IMG/VR virus record: IMGVR_UViG_3300034190_004471
Span: 1-20,635 of that record
From: a virus
Direction: 5' to 3' (one strand)
Length of the DNA: 20,635 nt
In this document: positions 13,068 to 20,597 of the stretch, one piece after another
How the letters are laid out: each line of letters starts with the position of its first letter
How positions within the stretch are numbered: the stretch's first letter is position 1
Program-made: the position numbers and the translations under genes
The notes under the pieces: model-generated
The model's database searches: none
What the model saw: only the letters and a program-made list of their open reading frames with translations
Told to the model about the DNA's origin: nothing

Positions 13068-13897
13068 TGGTATGCCTTGTGCGAAAACTGTTCATAATAA
13101 CTTAATAATTGTTCTGTTTTTACAGGATAAAGAGAGGGCCATTGAGCAGAGCCTAGTCCTGACGTTCTAAAATCTTTTAATTCGTGATAATTGTCAAGAG
13201 TGACATCCTTCCACAGACTAAAAAAAGGATCAGTTTCTACTAAATCTGAATGACCGATGTTGTTAATTTTTTTATGTAAATCCTCTTCTTGTCTACAAAG
13301 GCTATAATGAATACAAACAAGAGGACTTAATAGTCTTCCTAATCCTCCAGAACTTTTATCTGTCCATCTTGCATAGGTAAAAGTGCTATCTTTATGAGTT
13401 ATAAAGCCTTGATTCTCTCCAAAATAAGGAGTTGAGTCATGGTCTGCAATTACGAGAGTTGTATCGTCAATCTCCTTGTATGGAGTAGCCCAAGTCATAC
13501 AAATATCATAATTTTTTATATAAGGAAGAGTAAGAGGTAAGTAATCAATAAAAAAATCTTTTGGGGTTAAAAGATTTTCATCAGCATCAATACTGACTAT
13601 GATATCGTGTTCACATTGTTCTTTTAAAAAATTTCTTTCATAGTTATCGTTTTCAATGGCGACTTCACTTTTATGAAAATTTTCTTCAATTACAGAAATT
13701 TTACCTTTAGTATCAATCAATCCTAATTCTTTCCAAAGAGCTTTCTCATCAAAAGAAAATTTATTTCTACTCCAAGTAATTCGATCACTGTCAAGACCAA
13801 GCACAATTTCATCTACATAATCATAGTATGTTTTAATACTATTAGGTAGTAAATGTGCGTCGTAACTAATTAAGCTAATAGCGCTTTTCTTAATCAT
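13064..13897 (-). CDS. GT2-like glycosyltransferase (GT-A fold)
   Basis: A 277-residue protein when started at ATG 13897; the frame extends to a TTG at 13936, which I reject because it lies deep in the preceding gene. SAISLISYDAHLLPNSIKTY resembles the N-terminal strand and helix of GT2 enzymes, and IIVSIDADENLL provides the metal-binding D104-A-D106. The remainder (WATPYKEID, GFITHKDSTFTYARW, LSPLVCIHYS) fits a distal acceptor region. A purine-rich AAAAAGG lies about 12 bases upstream. It overlaps the methyltransferase-like gene by 8 bases and the GT4 gene by 4 (ATGA). Confidence 0.75.
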   Translation of the reverse strand: MIKKSAISLISYDAHLLPNSIKTYYDYVDEIVLGLDSDRITWSRNKFSFDEKALWKELGLIDTKGKISVIEENFHKSEVAIENDNYERNFLKEQCEHDIIVSIDADENLLTPKDFFIDYLPLTLPYIKNYDICMTWATPYKEIDDTTLVIADHDSTPYFGENQGFITHKDSTFTYARWTDKSSGGLGRLLSPLVCIHYSLCRQEEDLHKKINNIGHSDLVETDPFFSLWKDVTLDNYHELKDFRTSGLGSAQWPSLYPVKTEQLLSYYEQFSHKAYQ

Positions 13898-14594
13898 TTT
13901 TTGCAAATGCCTTTTTTCTAAAACCGTATACAGCAATACCGCTGTGATATCCCCATGAATCAGCGTTACCTGATGAAATTTTTTGAAACTTAAACTCTGT
14001 CACTAATCTATCTGAATATTGTTCGACTTTTTCTTCAAGTAATGGGGCAATTTCTTCACTAGAGTAACTACTAAAAATTACTACACTTTGTCTTGAAAAA
14101 GCATTAAAGACTTTTCTAAAAAAGTTATCATAAACTTCTGGGGTAATAGGGTCAATGTCCATAAAAATTACATCAAATTTTGAATGACTTGACCAAGATA
14201 CTTCTTCAAAATCAGATTCAATAATTTTTAAATTGTCGGTGTTTACATCTTCCACAAATTGATATTTTTGAAAAACATCATACATTTGTGACTTCATGTT
14301 TGGCCAACCCTCTTCCATAAAGTATTGTGTTTCTTTTTTATCGTATTTGAAATTTTCTATTCCTACTGCTTGTAAAGTTTTATTACCGTACATTGCAGAG
14401 ATAATTGTAGAACCTCTATATACTCCTAGTTCTAAATAACGTGTATTATCTTTAGAACACACGTTATTTAGAAATGTTTTTAACTTAATAGATGATTGTC
14501 CATATAATTCTCTTTCAGAATCTGTCAGTTTAGATCTTTCTCCGTCTGACATTTTTAAGCACGCGCCTACAAACTCTTCACTCAGTTTTGGCAT
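13890..14594 (-). CDS. Class I SAM-dependent methyltransferase-like protein
   Basis: A 234-residue protein with Rossmann methyltransferase features: motif I RYLELGVYRGSTII (about 52-65), an acidic residue after the second strand in VGIENFKYD, and motif IV-like FDVIFMDIDP (about 139-148) followed by a helix and SVVIFSSY. This arrangement resembles the Methyltransf_24 group often found in surface-polysaccharide clusters. The ATG at 14594 has AGGAG 8 bases upstream. Likely target: a sugar hydroxyl or an acyl group of the cluster product. A perfect 15-bp inverted repeat lies inside the coding sequence (14430-14473). Confidence 0.75.
   Translation of the reverse strand: MPKLSEEFVGACLKMSDGERSKLTDSERELYGQSSIKLKTFLNNVCSKDNTRYLELGVYRGSTIISAMYGNKTLQAVGIENFKYDKKETQYFMEEGWPNMKSQMYDVFQKYQFVEDVNTDNLKIIESDFEEVSWSSHSKFDVIFMDIDPITPEVYDNFFRKVFNAFSRQSVVIFSSYSSEEIAPLLEEKVEQYSDRLVTEFKFQKISSGNADSWGYHSGIAVYGFRKKAFAKND
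14430..14473. repeat. Perfect 15-bp inverted repeat inside methyltransferase gene
   Basis: TTCTAAATAACGTGT (14430-14444) is the exact reverse complement of ACACGTTATTTAGAA (14459-14473); the loop is 14 bases. The stem would form in the mRNA just upstream of the codons for the SAM-binding motif I (the message reads from 14594 downward). No T-run follows on either strand, so it is not an intrinsic terminator. Confidence 0.85.
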
Positions 14595-14811
14595 TTTTTA
14601 TTCTCCTAATAATAAATTGATCAATAAAGTAAAAAGGTATAGAGCTTAATAGTACTAATAAACTACAAAAAATAATTCCAAAGATAAAAGGAATTAATGC
14701 GATTAACCAAATTACTATAAAAATAGAGGTAAAAAACCCTACATCTTTTTTTTCTTTAAAAGATAAAGCTTTTTCTAAATTTTCTTTACTAATAAATACT
14801 TTATCAGTCAT
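14578..14811 (-). CDS. Small two-helix membrane protein
   Basis: A 77-residue protein with a charged N-terminus (about 22 residues), a long hydrophobic stretch from about 24 to 66 that can form two transmembrane helices with a short turn near SLLVLLSSIP, and a basic C-terminal tail (RRIKNAK) likely facing the cytoplasm. The ATG at 14811 has GAGG 6 bases upstream and overlaps the GT2 gene by 8 bases; its 3' end overlaps the methyltransferase gene by 17. It could anchor sugar-cluster enzymes at the inner membrane or be a hydrophobic phage accessory protein. No family recognised. Confidence 0.72.
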   Translation of the reverse strand: MTDKVFISKENLEKALSFKEKKDVGFFTSIFIVIWLIALIPFIFGIIFCSLLVLLSSIPFYFIDQFIIRRIKNAKTE

Positions 14812-15559
14812 TTATAACCTCGTCAAGAGTTTTATAAAATTCAGAGTTTGCCCACTTAGATTTGAGAGTTTCAAGGTTTCTCATCTCAGCTTTTACTTTA
14901 TTAGGGTCTTGAGCTTTAATTTGTTTATTATCTTTACTCTCGTAGTGTAATAATTTAACAGGTATTTGAAAAATTTTAAATCCTGCCTCTCTAGCTCTCA
15001 AACAATAGTCCACATCTCTATTGTAAGTCCATTCATATCCTACAGAAAAATTACCTATTTTATCAAATACCGACCTTCTAATATATATACCACCGAAGGT
15101 AGTCCAAGCAACTTCTCGTACACAGTCAAATTGTCCATCATCTAAAAGTAATTCTTCTTTAAACTTACCGCTTGTTTCAAGATTTAGTCCGCTTCCAAAA
15201 TGATCGGGATTTCCTTCTGTAAATTGGCCGCCCGCAGATTGGATATAGAATAACTCATTTTCATTTTTAGCAGGATAAAGAAGTAAACAACCAAACATAC
15301 CTGCTTCAGAATATTTTTCAACATATTCTAATACCTTATCAAACCACTTATTGTCTTCATCCTCTTCAAGAGGAACCATATCTGCATGCATGATAAAAAT
15401 GTCATCATTAGGAAATTTATTCCATAATTTTTGATACATCATGTCAGAACCTATACGAGCATGATCTTTTTCAAAATAAATAGGGAGATTCCAAAGTTTA
15501 TTTTTAAGTTGATTAATTTCATTATCATTTACATATGGGCAAATTATTTTAACACTCAT
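14804..15559 (-). CDS. GT2-family glycosyltransferase
   Basis: A 251-residue GT-A enzyme. I use the ATG at 15559, which overlaps the preceding TGA as ATGA; an in-frame ATG at 15577 would add six residues and cannot be excluded. MSVKIICPYVNDNEI is the first strand; DIFIMHADMVPLEE (54-67) holds a variant DxD region. The GT2-typical block GGIYIRRSVFDKIG, then YNRDVDYCLRAREAGF and LLHYES, resembles the ED-motif and C-terminal histidine of rhamnosyl-type transferases. Donor and acceptor unknown. It lies between the epimerase and the membrane protein. Confidence 0.85.
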   Translation of the reverse strand: MSVKIICPYVNDNEINQLKNKLWNLPIYFEKDHARIGSDMMYQKLWNKFPNDDIFIMHADMVPLEEDEDNKWFDKVLEYVEKYSEAGMFGCLLLYPAKNENELFYIQSAGGQFTEGNPDHFGSGLNLETSGKFKEELLLDDGQFDCVREVAWTTFGGIYIRRSVFDKIGNFSVGYEWTYNRDVDYCLRAREAGFKIFQIPVKLLHYESKDNKQIKAQDPNKVKAEMRNLETLKSKWANSEFYKTLDEVIND

Positions 15560-16578
15560 ATTAGTTTTTCCGTCCATGTTTTAGGGGTATAATCTCTTGT
15601 AAATTCAAGGTCAAGATGATATTCAAAAGGTTTACCTTTTTCGCCCGCCTCTCTTTTAATCCAAGCAACCATTTCTTGAATAGTTTTATCTGTTGTAACT
15701 TCTATATTATAATTAAATTCTTTCATTATTTTATTACTTGAACAATAAGCATTTTTTACTTCTGCGGGTCTATCTGGAAAATACTCAAGATTAGGGTATC
15801 TACTACAATGATGGCCTATTTTATATGCTAAATCTTTAATAGATATTTCATTTTCATGGGGTCCAATGTTAAAAACTTGTCCACAAATATCTCTATCAGA
15901 TTCAATCATTGTTACAACCGCTCGGATACAATCTTGTACATTACTAAAACTTCTTTTTTGCTCTCCATCCCCATAAACAATAATTGATTTGCCAGAAAGA
16001 CATCTATTAATCATTATACCAACTACATTTCTAAAGGGATCATAATATCTTTGACCAATTCCGATAACATTATGAGGAACTAAGGTAACATAATTCAATC
16101 CGTGTAACTTATTAAGAAGTTCTAAATGTTCTTCGGCTTGAACTTTTGCTAATCCATAAGGATCTTCTGGTGCTCTCGGTAAATCCTCAGTAAAAGGAGG
16201 AGTTTGTGCACCATACCTTGCCATAGAACTACAATTAATAAGAAGGTTAACATTATTGTGCAAGGCTGCGCTTGCTACACTAACAGTACCTCCCACAATA
16301 TTTTGTGCTACAATTGCGGGGCTAAAAACAGATAAGCCTTCGTAAGGTAAGGCAGCTGTATGGAAAACAACATCAACGTTTTCCATTACTTTTTTAAGCT
16401 CTTTAGTGTTTAGAATATCTATCTCGTGTAAAGTTATATCAGGCACATTAGATCGTATACCGCCTACAAAGGTATCACAACCAGAAACATGATAATTATC
16501 TTTAAGCATTAAATTTCTTGCAAGAGTAGAACCTAAAAGACCCCCTACTCCTGTAATAAAAACTTTTTTCTTTACCAT
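15556..16578 (-). CDS. NAD-dependent nucleotide-sugar epimerase/dehydratase (extended SDR)
   Basis: A 340-residue extended short-chain dehydrogenase. The NAD-binding loop is TGVGGLLGS (G10, G13, G16), the active site has S117/S118 in NCSSMARYG and Y141-GLA-K145, and VYGDGEQKRSFSNVQDC is the substrate-loop signature shared by UDP-glucose 4-epimerase-like enzymes. It likely epimerises or otherwise modifies a nucleotide sugar; the exact substrate is not readable. The ATG at 16578 overlaps the RmlB-like gene by 7 bases and its own TGA overlaps the GT2 start. Paired with the 4,6-dehydratase-like gene upstream, it may act on the same nucleotide-sugar pool. Confidence 0.88.
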   Translation of the reverse strand: MVKKKVFITGVGGLLGSTLARNLMLKDNYHVSGCDTFVGGIRSNVPDITLHEIDILNTKELKKVMENVDVVFHTAALPYEGLSVFSPAIVAQNIVGGTVSVASAALHNNVNLLINCSSMARYGAQTPPFTEDLPRAPEDPYGLAKVQAEEHLELLNKLHGLNYVTLVPHNVIGIGQRYYDPFRNVVGIMINRCLSGKSIIVYGDGEQKRSFSNVQDCIRAVVTMIESDRDICGQVFNIGPHENEISIKDLAYKIGHHCSRYPNLEYFPDRPAEVKNAYCSSNKIMKEFNYNIEVTTDKTIQEMVAWIKREAGEKGKPFEYHLDLEFTRDYTPKTWTEKLI

Positions 16579-17546
16579 ACAAACTTCTCTCTAAAATGTT
16601 TTACAATTTCTTGTATTTCAGTATCAAATATCTTAGTTGGATTCCACCCATACTGTTTAAGATATTTACAACTAATTGAATATCTAACGTCTTGTCCAGG
16701 TCTTTCATATCCAAAATCTACATATTTCATGTAATCAGGAACATTTACTTTTGCACGTCCCATAAAAAAGCAATTAATAATTTTTTGTACTGTTTCAAAA
16801 TTGTTTTGCTCAAATTCTGATGATATATTATAAATTCTATTTTTATCCGCTTGTTCTACTAATAATGTAATGGCGTTTACCGTATCTTCAACGTGTGTCC
16901 AAGTACGAATAGGTTTGCCTTTATCGTGAAGTTTAATCTTTTTACCTTCTTTTAACCTTTTAACAGCTAAAGGAATTAGTTTTTCGTGATATTGAAATTT
17001 ACCATAATTATTAGAAGGACGAAGTATGAGATAGTCTAGTCCGTGAGTTCTTGCCCACGATTTTAGGAACAAATCTGCTGATGCTTTTGTTGCAGCATAA
17101 GGATTACTTGGATTTAGTTCTGATTCTTCGTTGAAAGATCCTTCTTGAATATCTCCATACACTTCATCTGTAGACATTTGTACAAATAAAGGTTTATCAT
17201 AGCTACTTAACGTGCATCGTACTATTTCTAATAAATTACGAACACCATCAATATTACTTTTAATAAATCTACTTGAATTATTAAAACTGTTTTCTACATG
17301 ACTTTCTGCAGCAAGGTTAAAAATAACATCGCATTGAGGAAGTCTTTTTATTTCAGAAATATCAGCTTCAATAAATTTGTACTTGTTTGGAAAATTTTCT
17401 GATATGTAAGTAATTTGATCAAAATTACTTACATATGTATGTTTATCTATACCAAACACATGCCATCCATCTCTAAGTAATTTAATGGTTAAATGATTTC
17501 CTATGAATCCAAAACAACCAGTTACAATTGCTATTTTAGAGATCAC
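16572..17546 (-). CDS. rmlB: dTDP-glucose 4,6-dehydratase-like enzyme
   Basis: A 324-residue extended SDR closely matching RmlB signatures: NAD loop TGCFGFIG (9-16), LAAESHVENS (79-88, canonical AAESHVDRS), catalytic T126-D127-E128 in STDEVYGD, Y150-AAT-K154, and RPGQDVRY (282-289, canonical RPGHDxRY). It would form a 4-keto-6-deoxy nucleotide sugar. The start is GTG at 17546, supported by GGAGG 5 bases upstream; no closer ATG exists before the NAD loop. It overlaps the aminotransferase gene by 11 bases. No RmlA, C or D gene is in the window, so its dTDP-glucose would come from the host or from genes outside. A perfect 15-bp inverted repeat lies near its 5' end. Confidence 0.9.
   Translation of the reverse strand: MISKIAIVTGCFGFIGNHLTIKLLRDGWHVFGIDKHTYVSNFDQITYISENFPNKYKFIEADISEIKRLPQCDVIFNLAAESHVENSFNNSSRFIKSNIDGVRNLLEIVRCTLSSYDKPLFVQMSTDEVYGDIQEGSFNEESELNPSNPYAATKASADLFLKSWARTHGLDYLILRPSNNYGKFQYHEKLIPLAVKRLKEGKKIKLHDKGKPIRTWTHVEDTVNAITLLVEQADKNRIYNISSEFEQNNFETVQKIINCFFMGRAKVNVPDYMKYVDFGYERPGQDVRYSISCKYLKQYGWNPTKIFDTEIQEIVKHFREKFVW
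17402..17436. repeat. Perfect 15-bp inverted repeat inside rmlB-like gene
   Basis: ATATGTAAGTAATTT (17402-17416) and AAATTACTTACATAT (17422-17436) are exact reverse complements with a 5-base loop. In the mRNA the hairpin would span codons about 37-48 of the dehydratase. No trailing T-run is present on the minus strand. It is AT-rich, so somewhat more likely by chance than the repeat at 14430-14473, but the arm length with so short a loop is exceptional here. Confidence 0.85.
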
Positions 17547-18549
17547 TTACGCCTCCATGAACTGGGTAACAAATAATTCTATCGTATATTAAATGACTGT
17601 TTACAGTTGCGTCACTTCTAAGAGGTTTATAATATTTTTGACATTCAATATGTTTATAAAAAGCTTCTTCAACTTTGGTTGGCTTTTCATGAATCCACGG
17701 CAAACAAAAAGGAAAAAATTCATCATCAGAATGATTTGGAAAACATTGCCCTTCACTTTCTGTAGTTAACTTATATTTTCCTGTATAGTAATTATCTAAA
17801 TAAGTTTGCATAAGTTCATCAATATCGAAAGAGTCCCACCATTGAAGAATACCCGCTGCTGCTAACTCACTTATTTTGTAGTTTCCACTACGTTCAGAAA
17901 ATCTTTTGTTCTCATCATAGCCAAAATTAACAGCTCTGCGGGTCATTTCTTCGTACTTTTTATCAATAATGGCTAAGCCACCCTCACCAAAACCTATTGG
18001 TTTAGTATGGTGAAGAGAAATAGAAGAACCAACACCTAAATTACAACTGTTTGTCCCTTTGTAAAAACTATAAGGAGTAGCTGAATTATCGAAAATAATT
18101 ATTTTATCTAATTTTTTTGCTTGGTTAATAAGATATTCTAAATTTTGTAAATGACCAAAACAATTAGTAGCAATACAAATTTTACCGTAATCTCTTAAAT
18201 ACGTGTCTTCCATTTGCATATTTAATTCTGTATCAAAATCAACCACAATGGGACCAGCGCAGGGACCGAGCGAAGCTGAAGGAAAGGTAAAATCTTGAGT
18301 TGTTACTCTATGATCTACTTGATCAAATTCTCTGATTCCATAAACCATAGCGTGTAACGCACCAGTACCATTTGATGTAGCAATAACAGCTTTTTCATCA
18401 GATATCTTAAGCATTTCTCGTGCTCGATTTTCTAATTCTTTAACTGCTACTCCATAGTTTGACCAATGATTGGTGCTTTCAGCACTATGTAAGTATGTTG
18501 ACAACGTAGTGGAGTTAAAAGTTTTATGCTGTATAAAAGGAGTAATCAT
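17536..18549 (-). CDS. DegT/DnrJ/EryC1/StrS-family sugar aminotransferase
   Basis: A 337-residue PLP enzyme using the ATG at 18549 (ATGA overlap with the upstream stop); an ATG at 18561 would add four residues. Family landmarks in order: SNGTGAL (59-65, phosphate-binding turn), FTFPSAS, FDNSAT with the cofactor-binding aspartate D154, and LHHTKPIGFGEGG with the Schiff-base lysine K183. It transfers an amino group, usually from glutamate, to a keto-sugar nucleotide. It is shorter than typical members (about 370-400 residues), with a condensed C-terminus. Directly upstream of the 4,6-dehydratase gene, it would aminate that enzyme's 4-keto (or an isomeric 3-keto) product. Confidence 0.88.
   Translation of the reverse strand: MITPFIQHKTFNSTTLSTYLHSAESTNHWSNYGVAVKELENRAREMLKISDEKAVIATSNGTGALHAMVYGIREFDQVDHRVTTQDFTFPSASLGPCAGPIVVDFDTELNMQMEDTYLRDYGKICIATNCFGHLQNLEYLINQAKKLDKIIIFDNSATPYSFYKGTNSCNLGVGSSISLHHTKPIGFGEGGLAIIDKKYEEMTRRAVNFGYDENKRFSERSGNYKISELAAAGILQWWDSFDIDELMQTYLDNYYTGKYKLTTESEGQCFPNHSDDEFFPFCLPWIHEKPTKVEEAFYKHIECQKYYKPLRSDATVNSHLIYDRIICYPVHGGVSDL
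17552..17556 (-). promoter_or_regulatory. Shine-Dalgarno that fixes the GTG start of the rmlB-like gene
   Basis: On the minus strand GGAGG (forward CCTCC) lies 5 bases before the GTG at 17546, within the last codons of the aminotransferase gene. It is the reason for accepting a non-ATG start. Confidence 0.75.
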
Positions 18550-19193
18550 TGCTTTAACCATGAATTTACTTTTTCGAGGGGTGCTTTAACTAATGAAGTT
18601 AAGCCTTGACACGCATTTTCACAATTTAAAATTGTCCATTCTTCATTTTCTTCAAGAAACTCGTTAATTGCAGGAATCAACTCCATACCGTATTTCATGG
18701 TATCGTGAAAAACTAAATATTTTCTTGATTTATTACCGTGTAATTTAAGTTCTTGTGAAAGTTGATTATAATTATGATCAGTATCAAAAAATATTAAATC
18801 ACAAATTGGTAATTCAGTTTTAAGAGAGTCCTCAATTTTTAACTCCCATTTTATGTTATTTTCCTCAGCTATCTCAAAAACCTCATCAGTATTTACGCCA
18901 TGCTCCTTTGGATGAAATATGTCGTAAGACCAAAGTGTCTTAGCAGAGCCAAGGTAAAGTTTTCTTCTGCTTTCATCCATAAATACCATTCTTTCAGCGC
19001 TGTCTGACATACCGTGTAAAAAAGCCCAAGTAGAAACAACAGATCTAGTCCCTAGTTCCATAATAATATTACAGTCTGATGATAAAGCGCTTAAATAGTC
19101 AAAATGAAACCACATGTCGCTTTCGCGGTCATTGCTGTGATAATCAAATTTTTCTTGTAGTCGTTTACTTGTCATGTGACATGGCCCATTCAT
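18546..19193 (-). CDS. SAM-dependent methyltransferase-like protein, cluster member
   Basis: A 215-residue Rossmann protein: motif I IIMELGTRSVVSTWAFLHG (43-61), DLIFFDTDHNYNQLSQEL at the motif IV position, and KYLVFHDTMKYG after it. This pattern is typical of Methyltransf_24 or cephalosporin-hydroxylase-like proteins in polysaccharide clusters. The start is uncertain: the ATG at 19193 has GAGG only 3 bases upstream, while the ATG at 19175 overlaps the preceding gene less (11 instead of 29 bases) but lacks a Shine-Dalgarno. Like its distant relative at 13890-14594 it may modify a sugar; the two are not near-identical copies. Confidence 0.75.
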   Translation of the reverse strand: MNGPCHMTSKRLQEKFDYHSNDRESDMWFHFDYLSALSSDCNIIMELGTRSVVSTWAFLHGMSDSAERMVFMDESRRKLYLGSAKTLWSYDIFHPKEHGVNTDEVFEIAEENNIKWELKIEDSLKTELPICDLIFFDTDHNYNQLSQELKLHGNKSRKYLVFHDTMKYGMELIPAINEFLEENEEWTILNCENACQGLTSLVKAPLEKVNSWLKQ

Positions 19194-19965
19194 ATACCTC
19201 TTCCCAATTTACATAGGGTGATAGGTAGTTTTCTTGAAAATGACAAGACCAGCTTGGAATGGGACAGAAAGCATTAGTTTGTTTAAATGCTTTCCATGTC
19301 CAGCCATCATCACAAAAGACAGAACCTCTAAGAACTTCAAGTTTATAGCGCATCCATGTTTGTTTGTCTGCCATCATAGTAAAAGTAGCGCTAGGCACGG
19401 AACGAAGGTGAGAAACTGGACCTAAAATTACATCGGCTTGTCTTCCTTTATCAATTGAGTAGCGATCCGGATAATCATAAGGAAGGAAAAAACCTTTGTA
19501 ACCACTTGCATATAAATTTTTTATGAAGGTAATTGCATTTGGCCGATGTAGGTAATCATCTTCACAAAGGTAAAAAATATCATCATCTTCTCCTTGCTCA
19601 ATTTCTTCATATAAAAGCTCAAAAAGAGCAAGAGAGCAATTTATTCTTACAGGATGTAAATGAGGAAAAGGATGAGAGTCAAAACCAGGACAATAATCAA
19701 GAGGGGGTACTTCTTTAAATTCAAAGTCTGTTGTTTTTATTGTGTTGCGCATCCAAGTTTCTGTTTCTGCGCTTACTGCGTCACAAAAAACTCTTACACG
19801 ATCTTCATCAGTAACACCAGAATTATTTACCGATAACCATACCGCTTTGAGGATGTCTGATTTAGTGTGTGTACCGACTCTGTACGTTTCTTTAGTAATA
19901 TCTTTGTTTATACTACCAGCACTTTTTGCTGATTCGTTTGCTCTAAAATAAATATTTAATTTCAT
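19165..19965 (-). CDS. GT-A-like glycosyltransferase
   Basis: A 266-residue protein. KLNIYFRANESAKSAG starts the fold, and DDIFYLCEDDYLHRPNA (128-144) provides an acidic EDD triad (135-137) at the usual DxD position. PYDYPDRYS, SATFTMMADKQTW, GSVFCDDGWTWKAF and PIPSWSCHFQENYLSPYVNW resemble marine phage glycosyltransferase-like proteins. It is rich in Trp, Tyr and Phe. The ATG at 19965 overlaps the preceding TGA (ATGA). Assignment rests on the acidic motif and the neighbourhood, so GT activity is likely but not proven by motif alone. Confidence 0.68.
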   Translation of the reverse strand: MKLNIYFRANESAKSAGSINKDITKETYRVGTHTKSDILKAVWLSVNNSGVTDEDRVRVFCDAVSAETETWMRNTIKTTDFEFKEVPPLDYCPGFDSHPFPHLHPVRINCSLALFELLYEEIEQGEDDDIFYLCEDDYLHRPNAITFIKNLYASGYKGFFLPYDYPDRYSIDKGRQADVILGPVSHLRSVPSATFTMMADKQTWMRYKLEVLRGSVFCDDGWTWKAFKQTNAFCPIPSWSCHFQENYLSPYVNWEEVYEWAMSHDK

Positions 19966-20597
19966 GGTTTATTTACTATATACCCACTTTGAAAAAATTT
20001 ACGATTCTCTAAATTATCAAAGAGAACTTCTCCAGCACTAATGGTATTTTCAGATCCCATTTTAATTTTTGTTACTACAACAGCACTTGAGGCTAATACA
20101 TTATTATCTTCCATAGAAGAATCCCCTAAAATTTGCGATTGAGGTAATAGGACATTATTAGACCCCATAACTACATCATGATGAACAATTGATGCAGCAT
20201 TAAGTAAGTTAAAATTACCTAGCACAGCATTAGCTCTTACAAGACTATTCCAAAGAAAAACATTACCAACTCCATAACTTGCTAAAGGAGAGATATTGGC
20301 AGAATCTGCTAATACATTTGGAAAATATTCATCTGTGATAGGATATTTTGCCGTAAAAATATCAATAAATTTACATCGCCACTTTTTGACTCCTGTTGCG
20401 AGCACAAATGCGGCTTTCTTAGGGAAAGTAAAACCTGCCTCATTTCCCTCTTCGTCAATTACAATAGGATTATTTAGTTTAGAAAGATAAATATATCCTG
20501 AAAATTTACCATACTCTGAGGCATTTCCTTGTAAAAATACTTCAGAGTAAACTTCTTGTGCAAAGTTTCCTGCACCTAAAATATATATGGGATTCAT
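19962..20597 (-). CDS. PglD/NeuD-like sugar N- or O-acyltransferase
   Basis: A 211-residue protein with the two-part architecture of PglD/NeuD acyltransferases. The N-terminal Rossmann-like half begins IYILGAGNFAQEV (4-16), the glycine-rich sugar-nucleotide loop. The C-terminal half, about 95-195, is a left-handed beta-helix of hexapeptide repeats (for example NISPLA, LLNAASIVHHDVVMGSNNVLLPQ, NNVLASSAVV). H139/H140 in VHHD matches the catalytic histidine (NHD in PglD). It would transfer an acetyl group from acetyl-CoA to the amine made by the aminotransferase two genes downstream. The ATG at 20597 has AGGA 8 bases upstream. It is the first complete gene of the run; the 38 bases before it hold no clear promoter. 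Confidence 0.82.
   Translation of the reverse strand: MNPIYILGAGNFAQEVYSEVFLQGNASEYGKFSGYIYLSKLNNPIVIDEEGNEAGFTFPKKAAFVLATGVKKWRCKFIDIFTAKYPITDEYFPNVLADSANISPLASYGVGNVFLWNSLVRANAVLGNFNLLNAASIVHHDVVMGSNNVLLPQSQILGDSSMEDNNVLASSAVVVTKIKMGSENTISAGEVLFDNLENRKFFQSGYIVNKP

Noticed and set aside
17258-17286. 9-bp inverted repeat TTTTAATAA/TTATTAAAA with 11-base loop in the rmlB-like gene
   Set aside because: Made only of A-T pairs, so weak as RNA and likely by chance.
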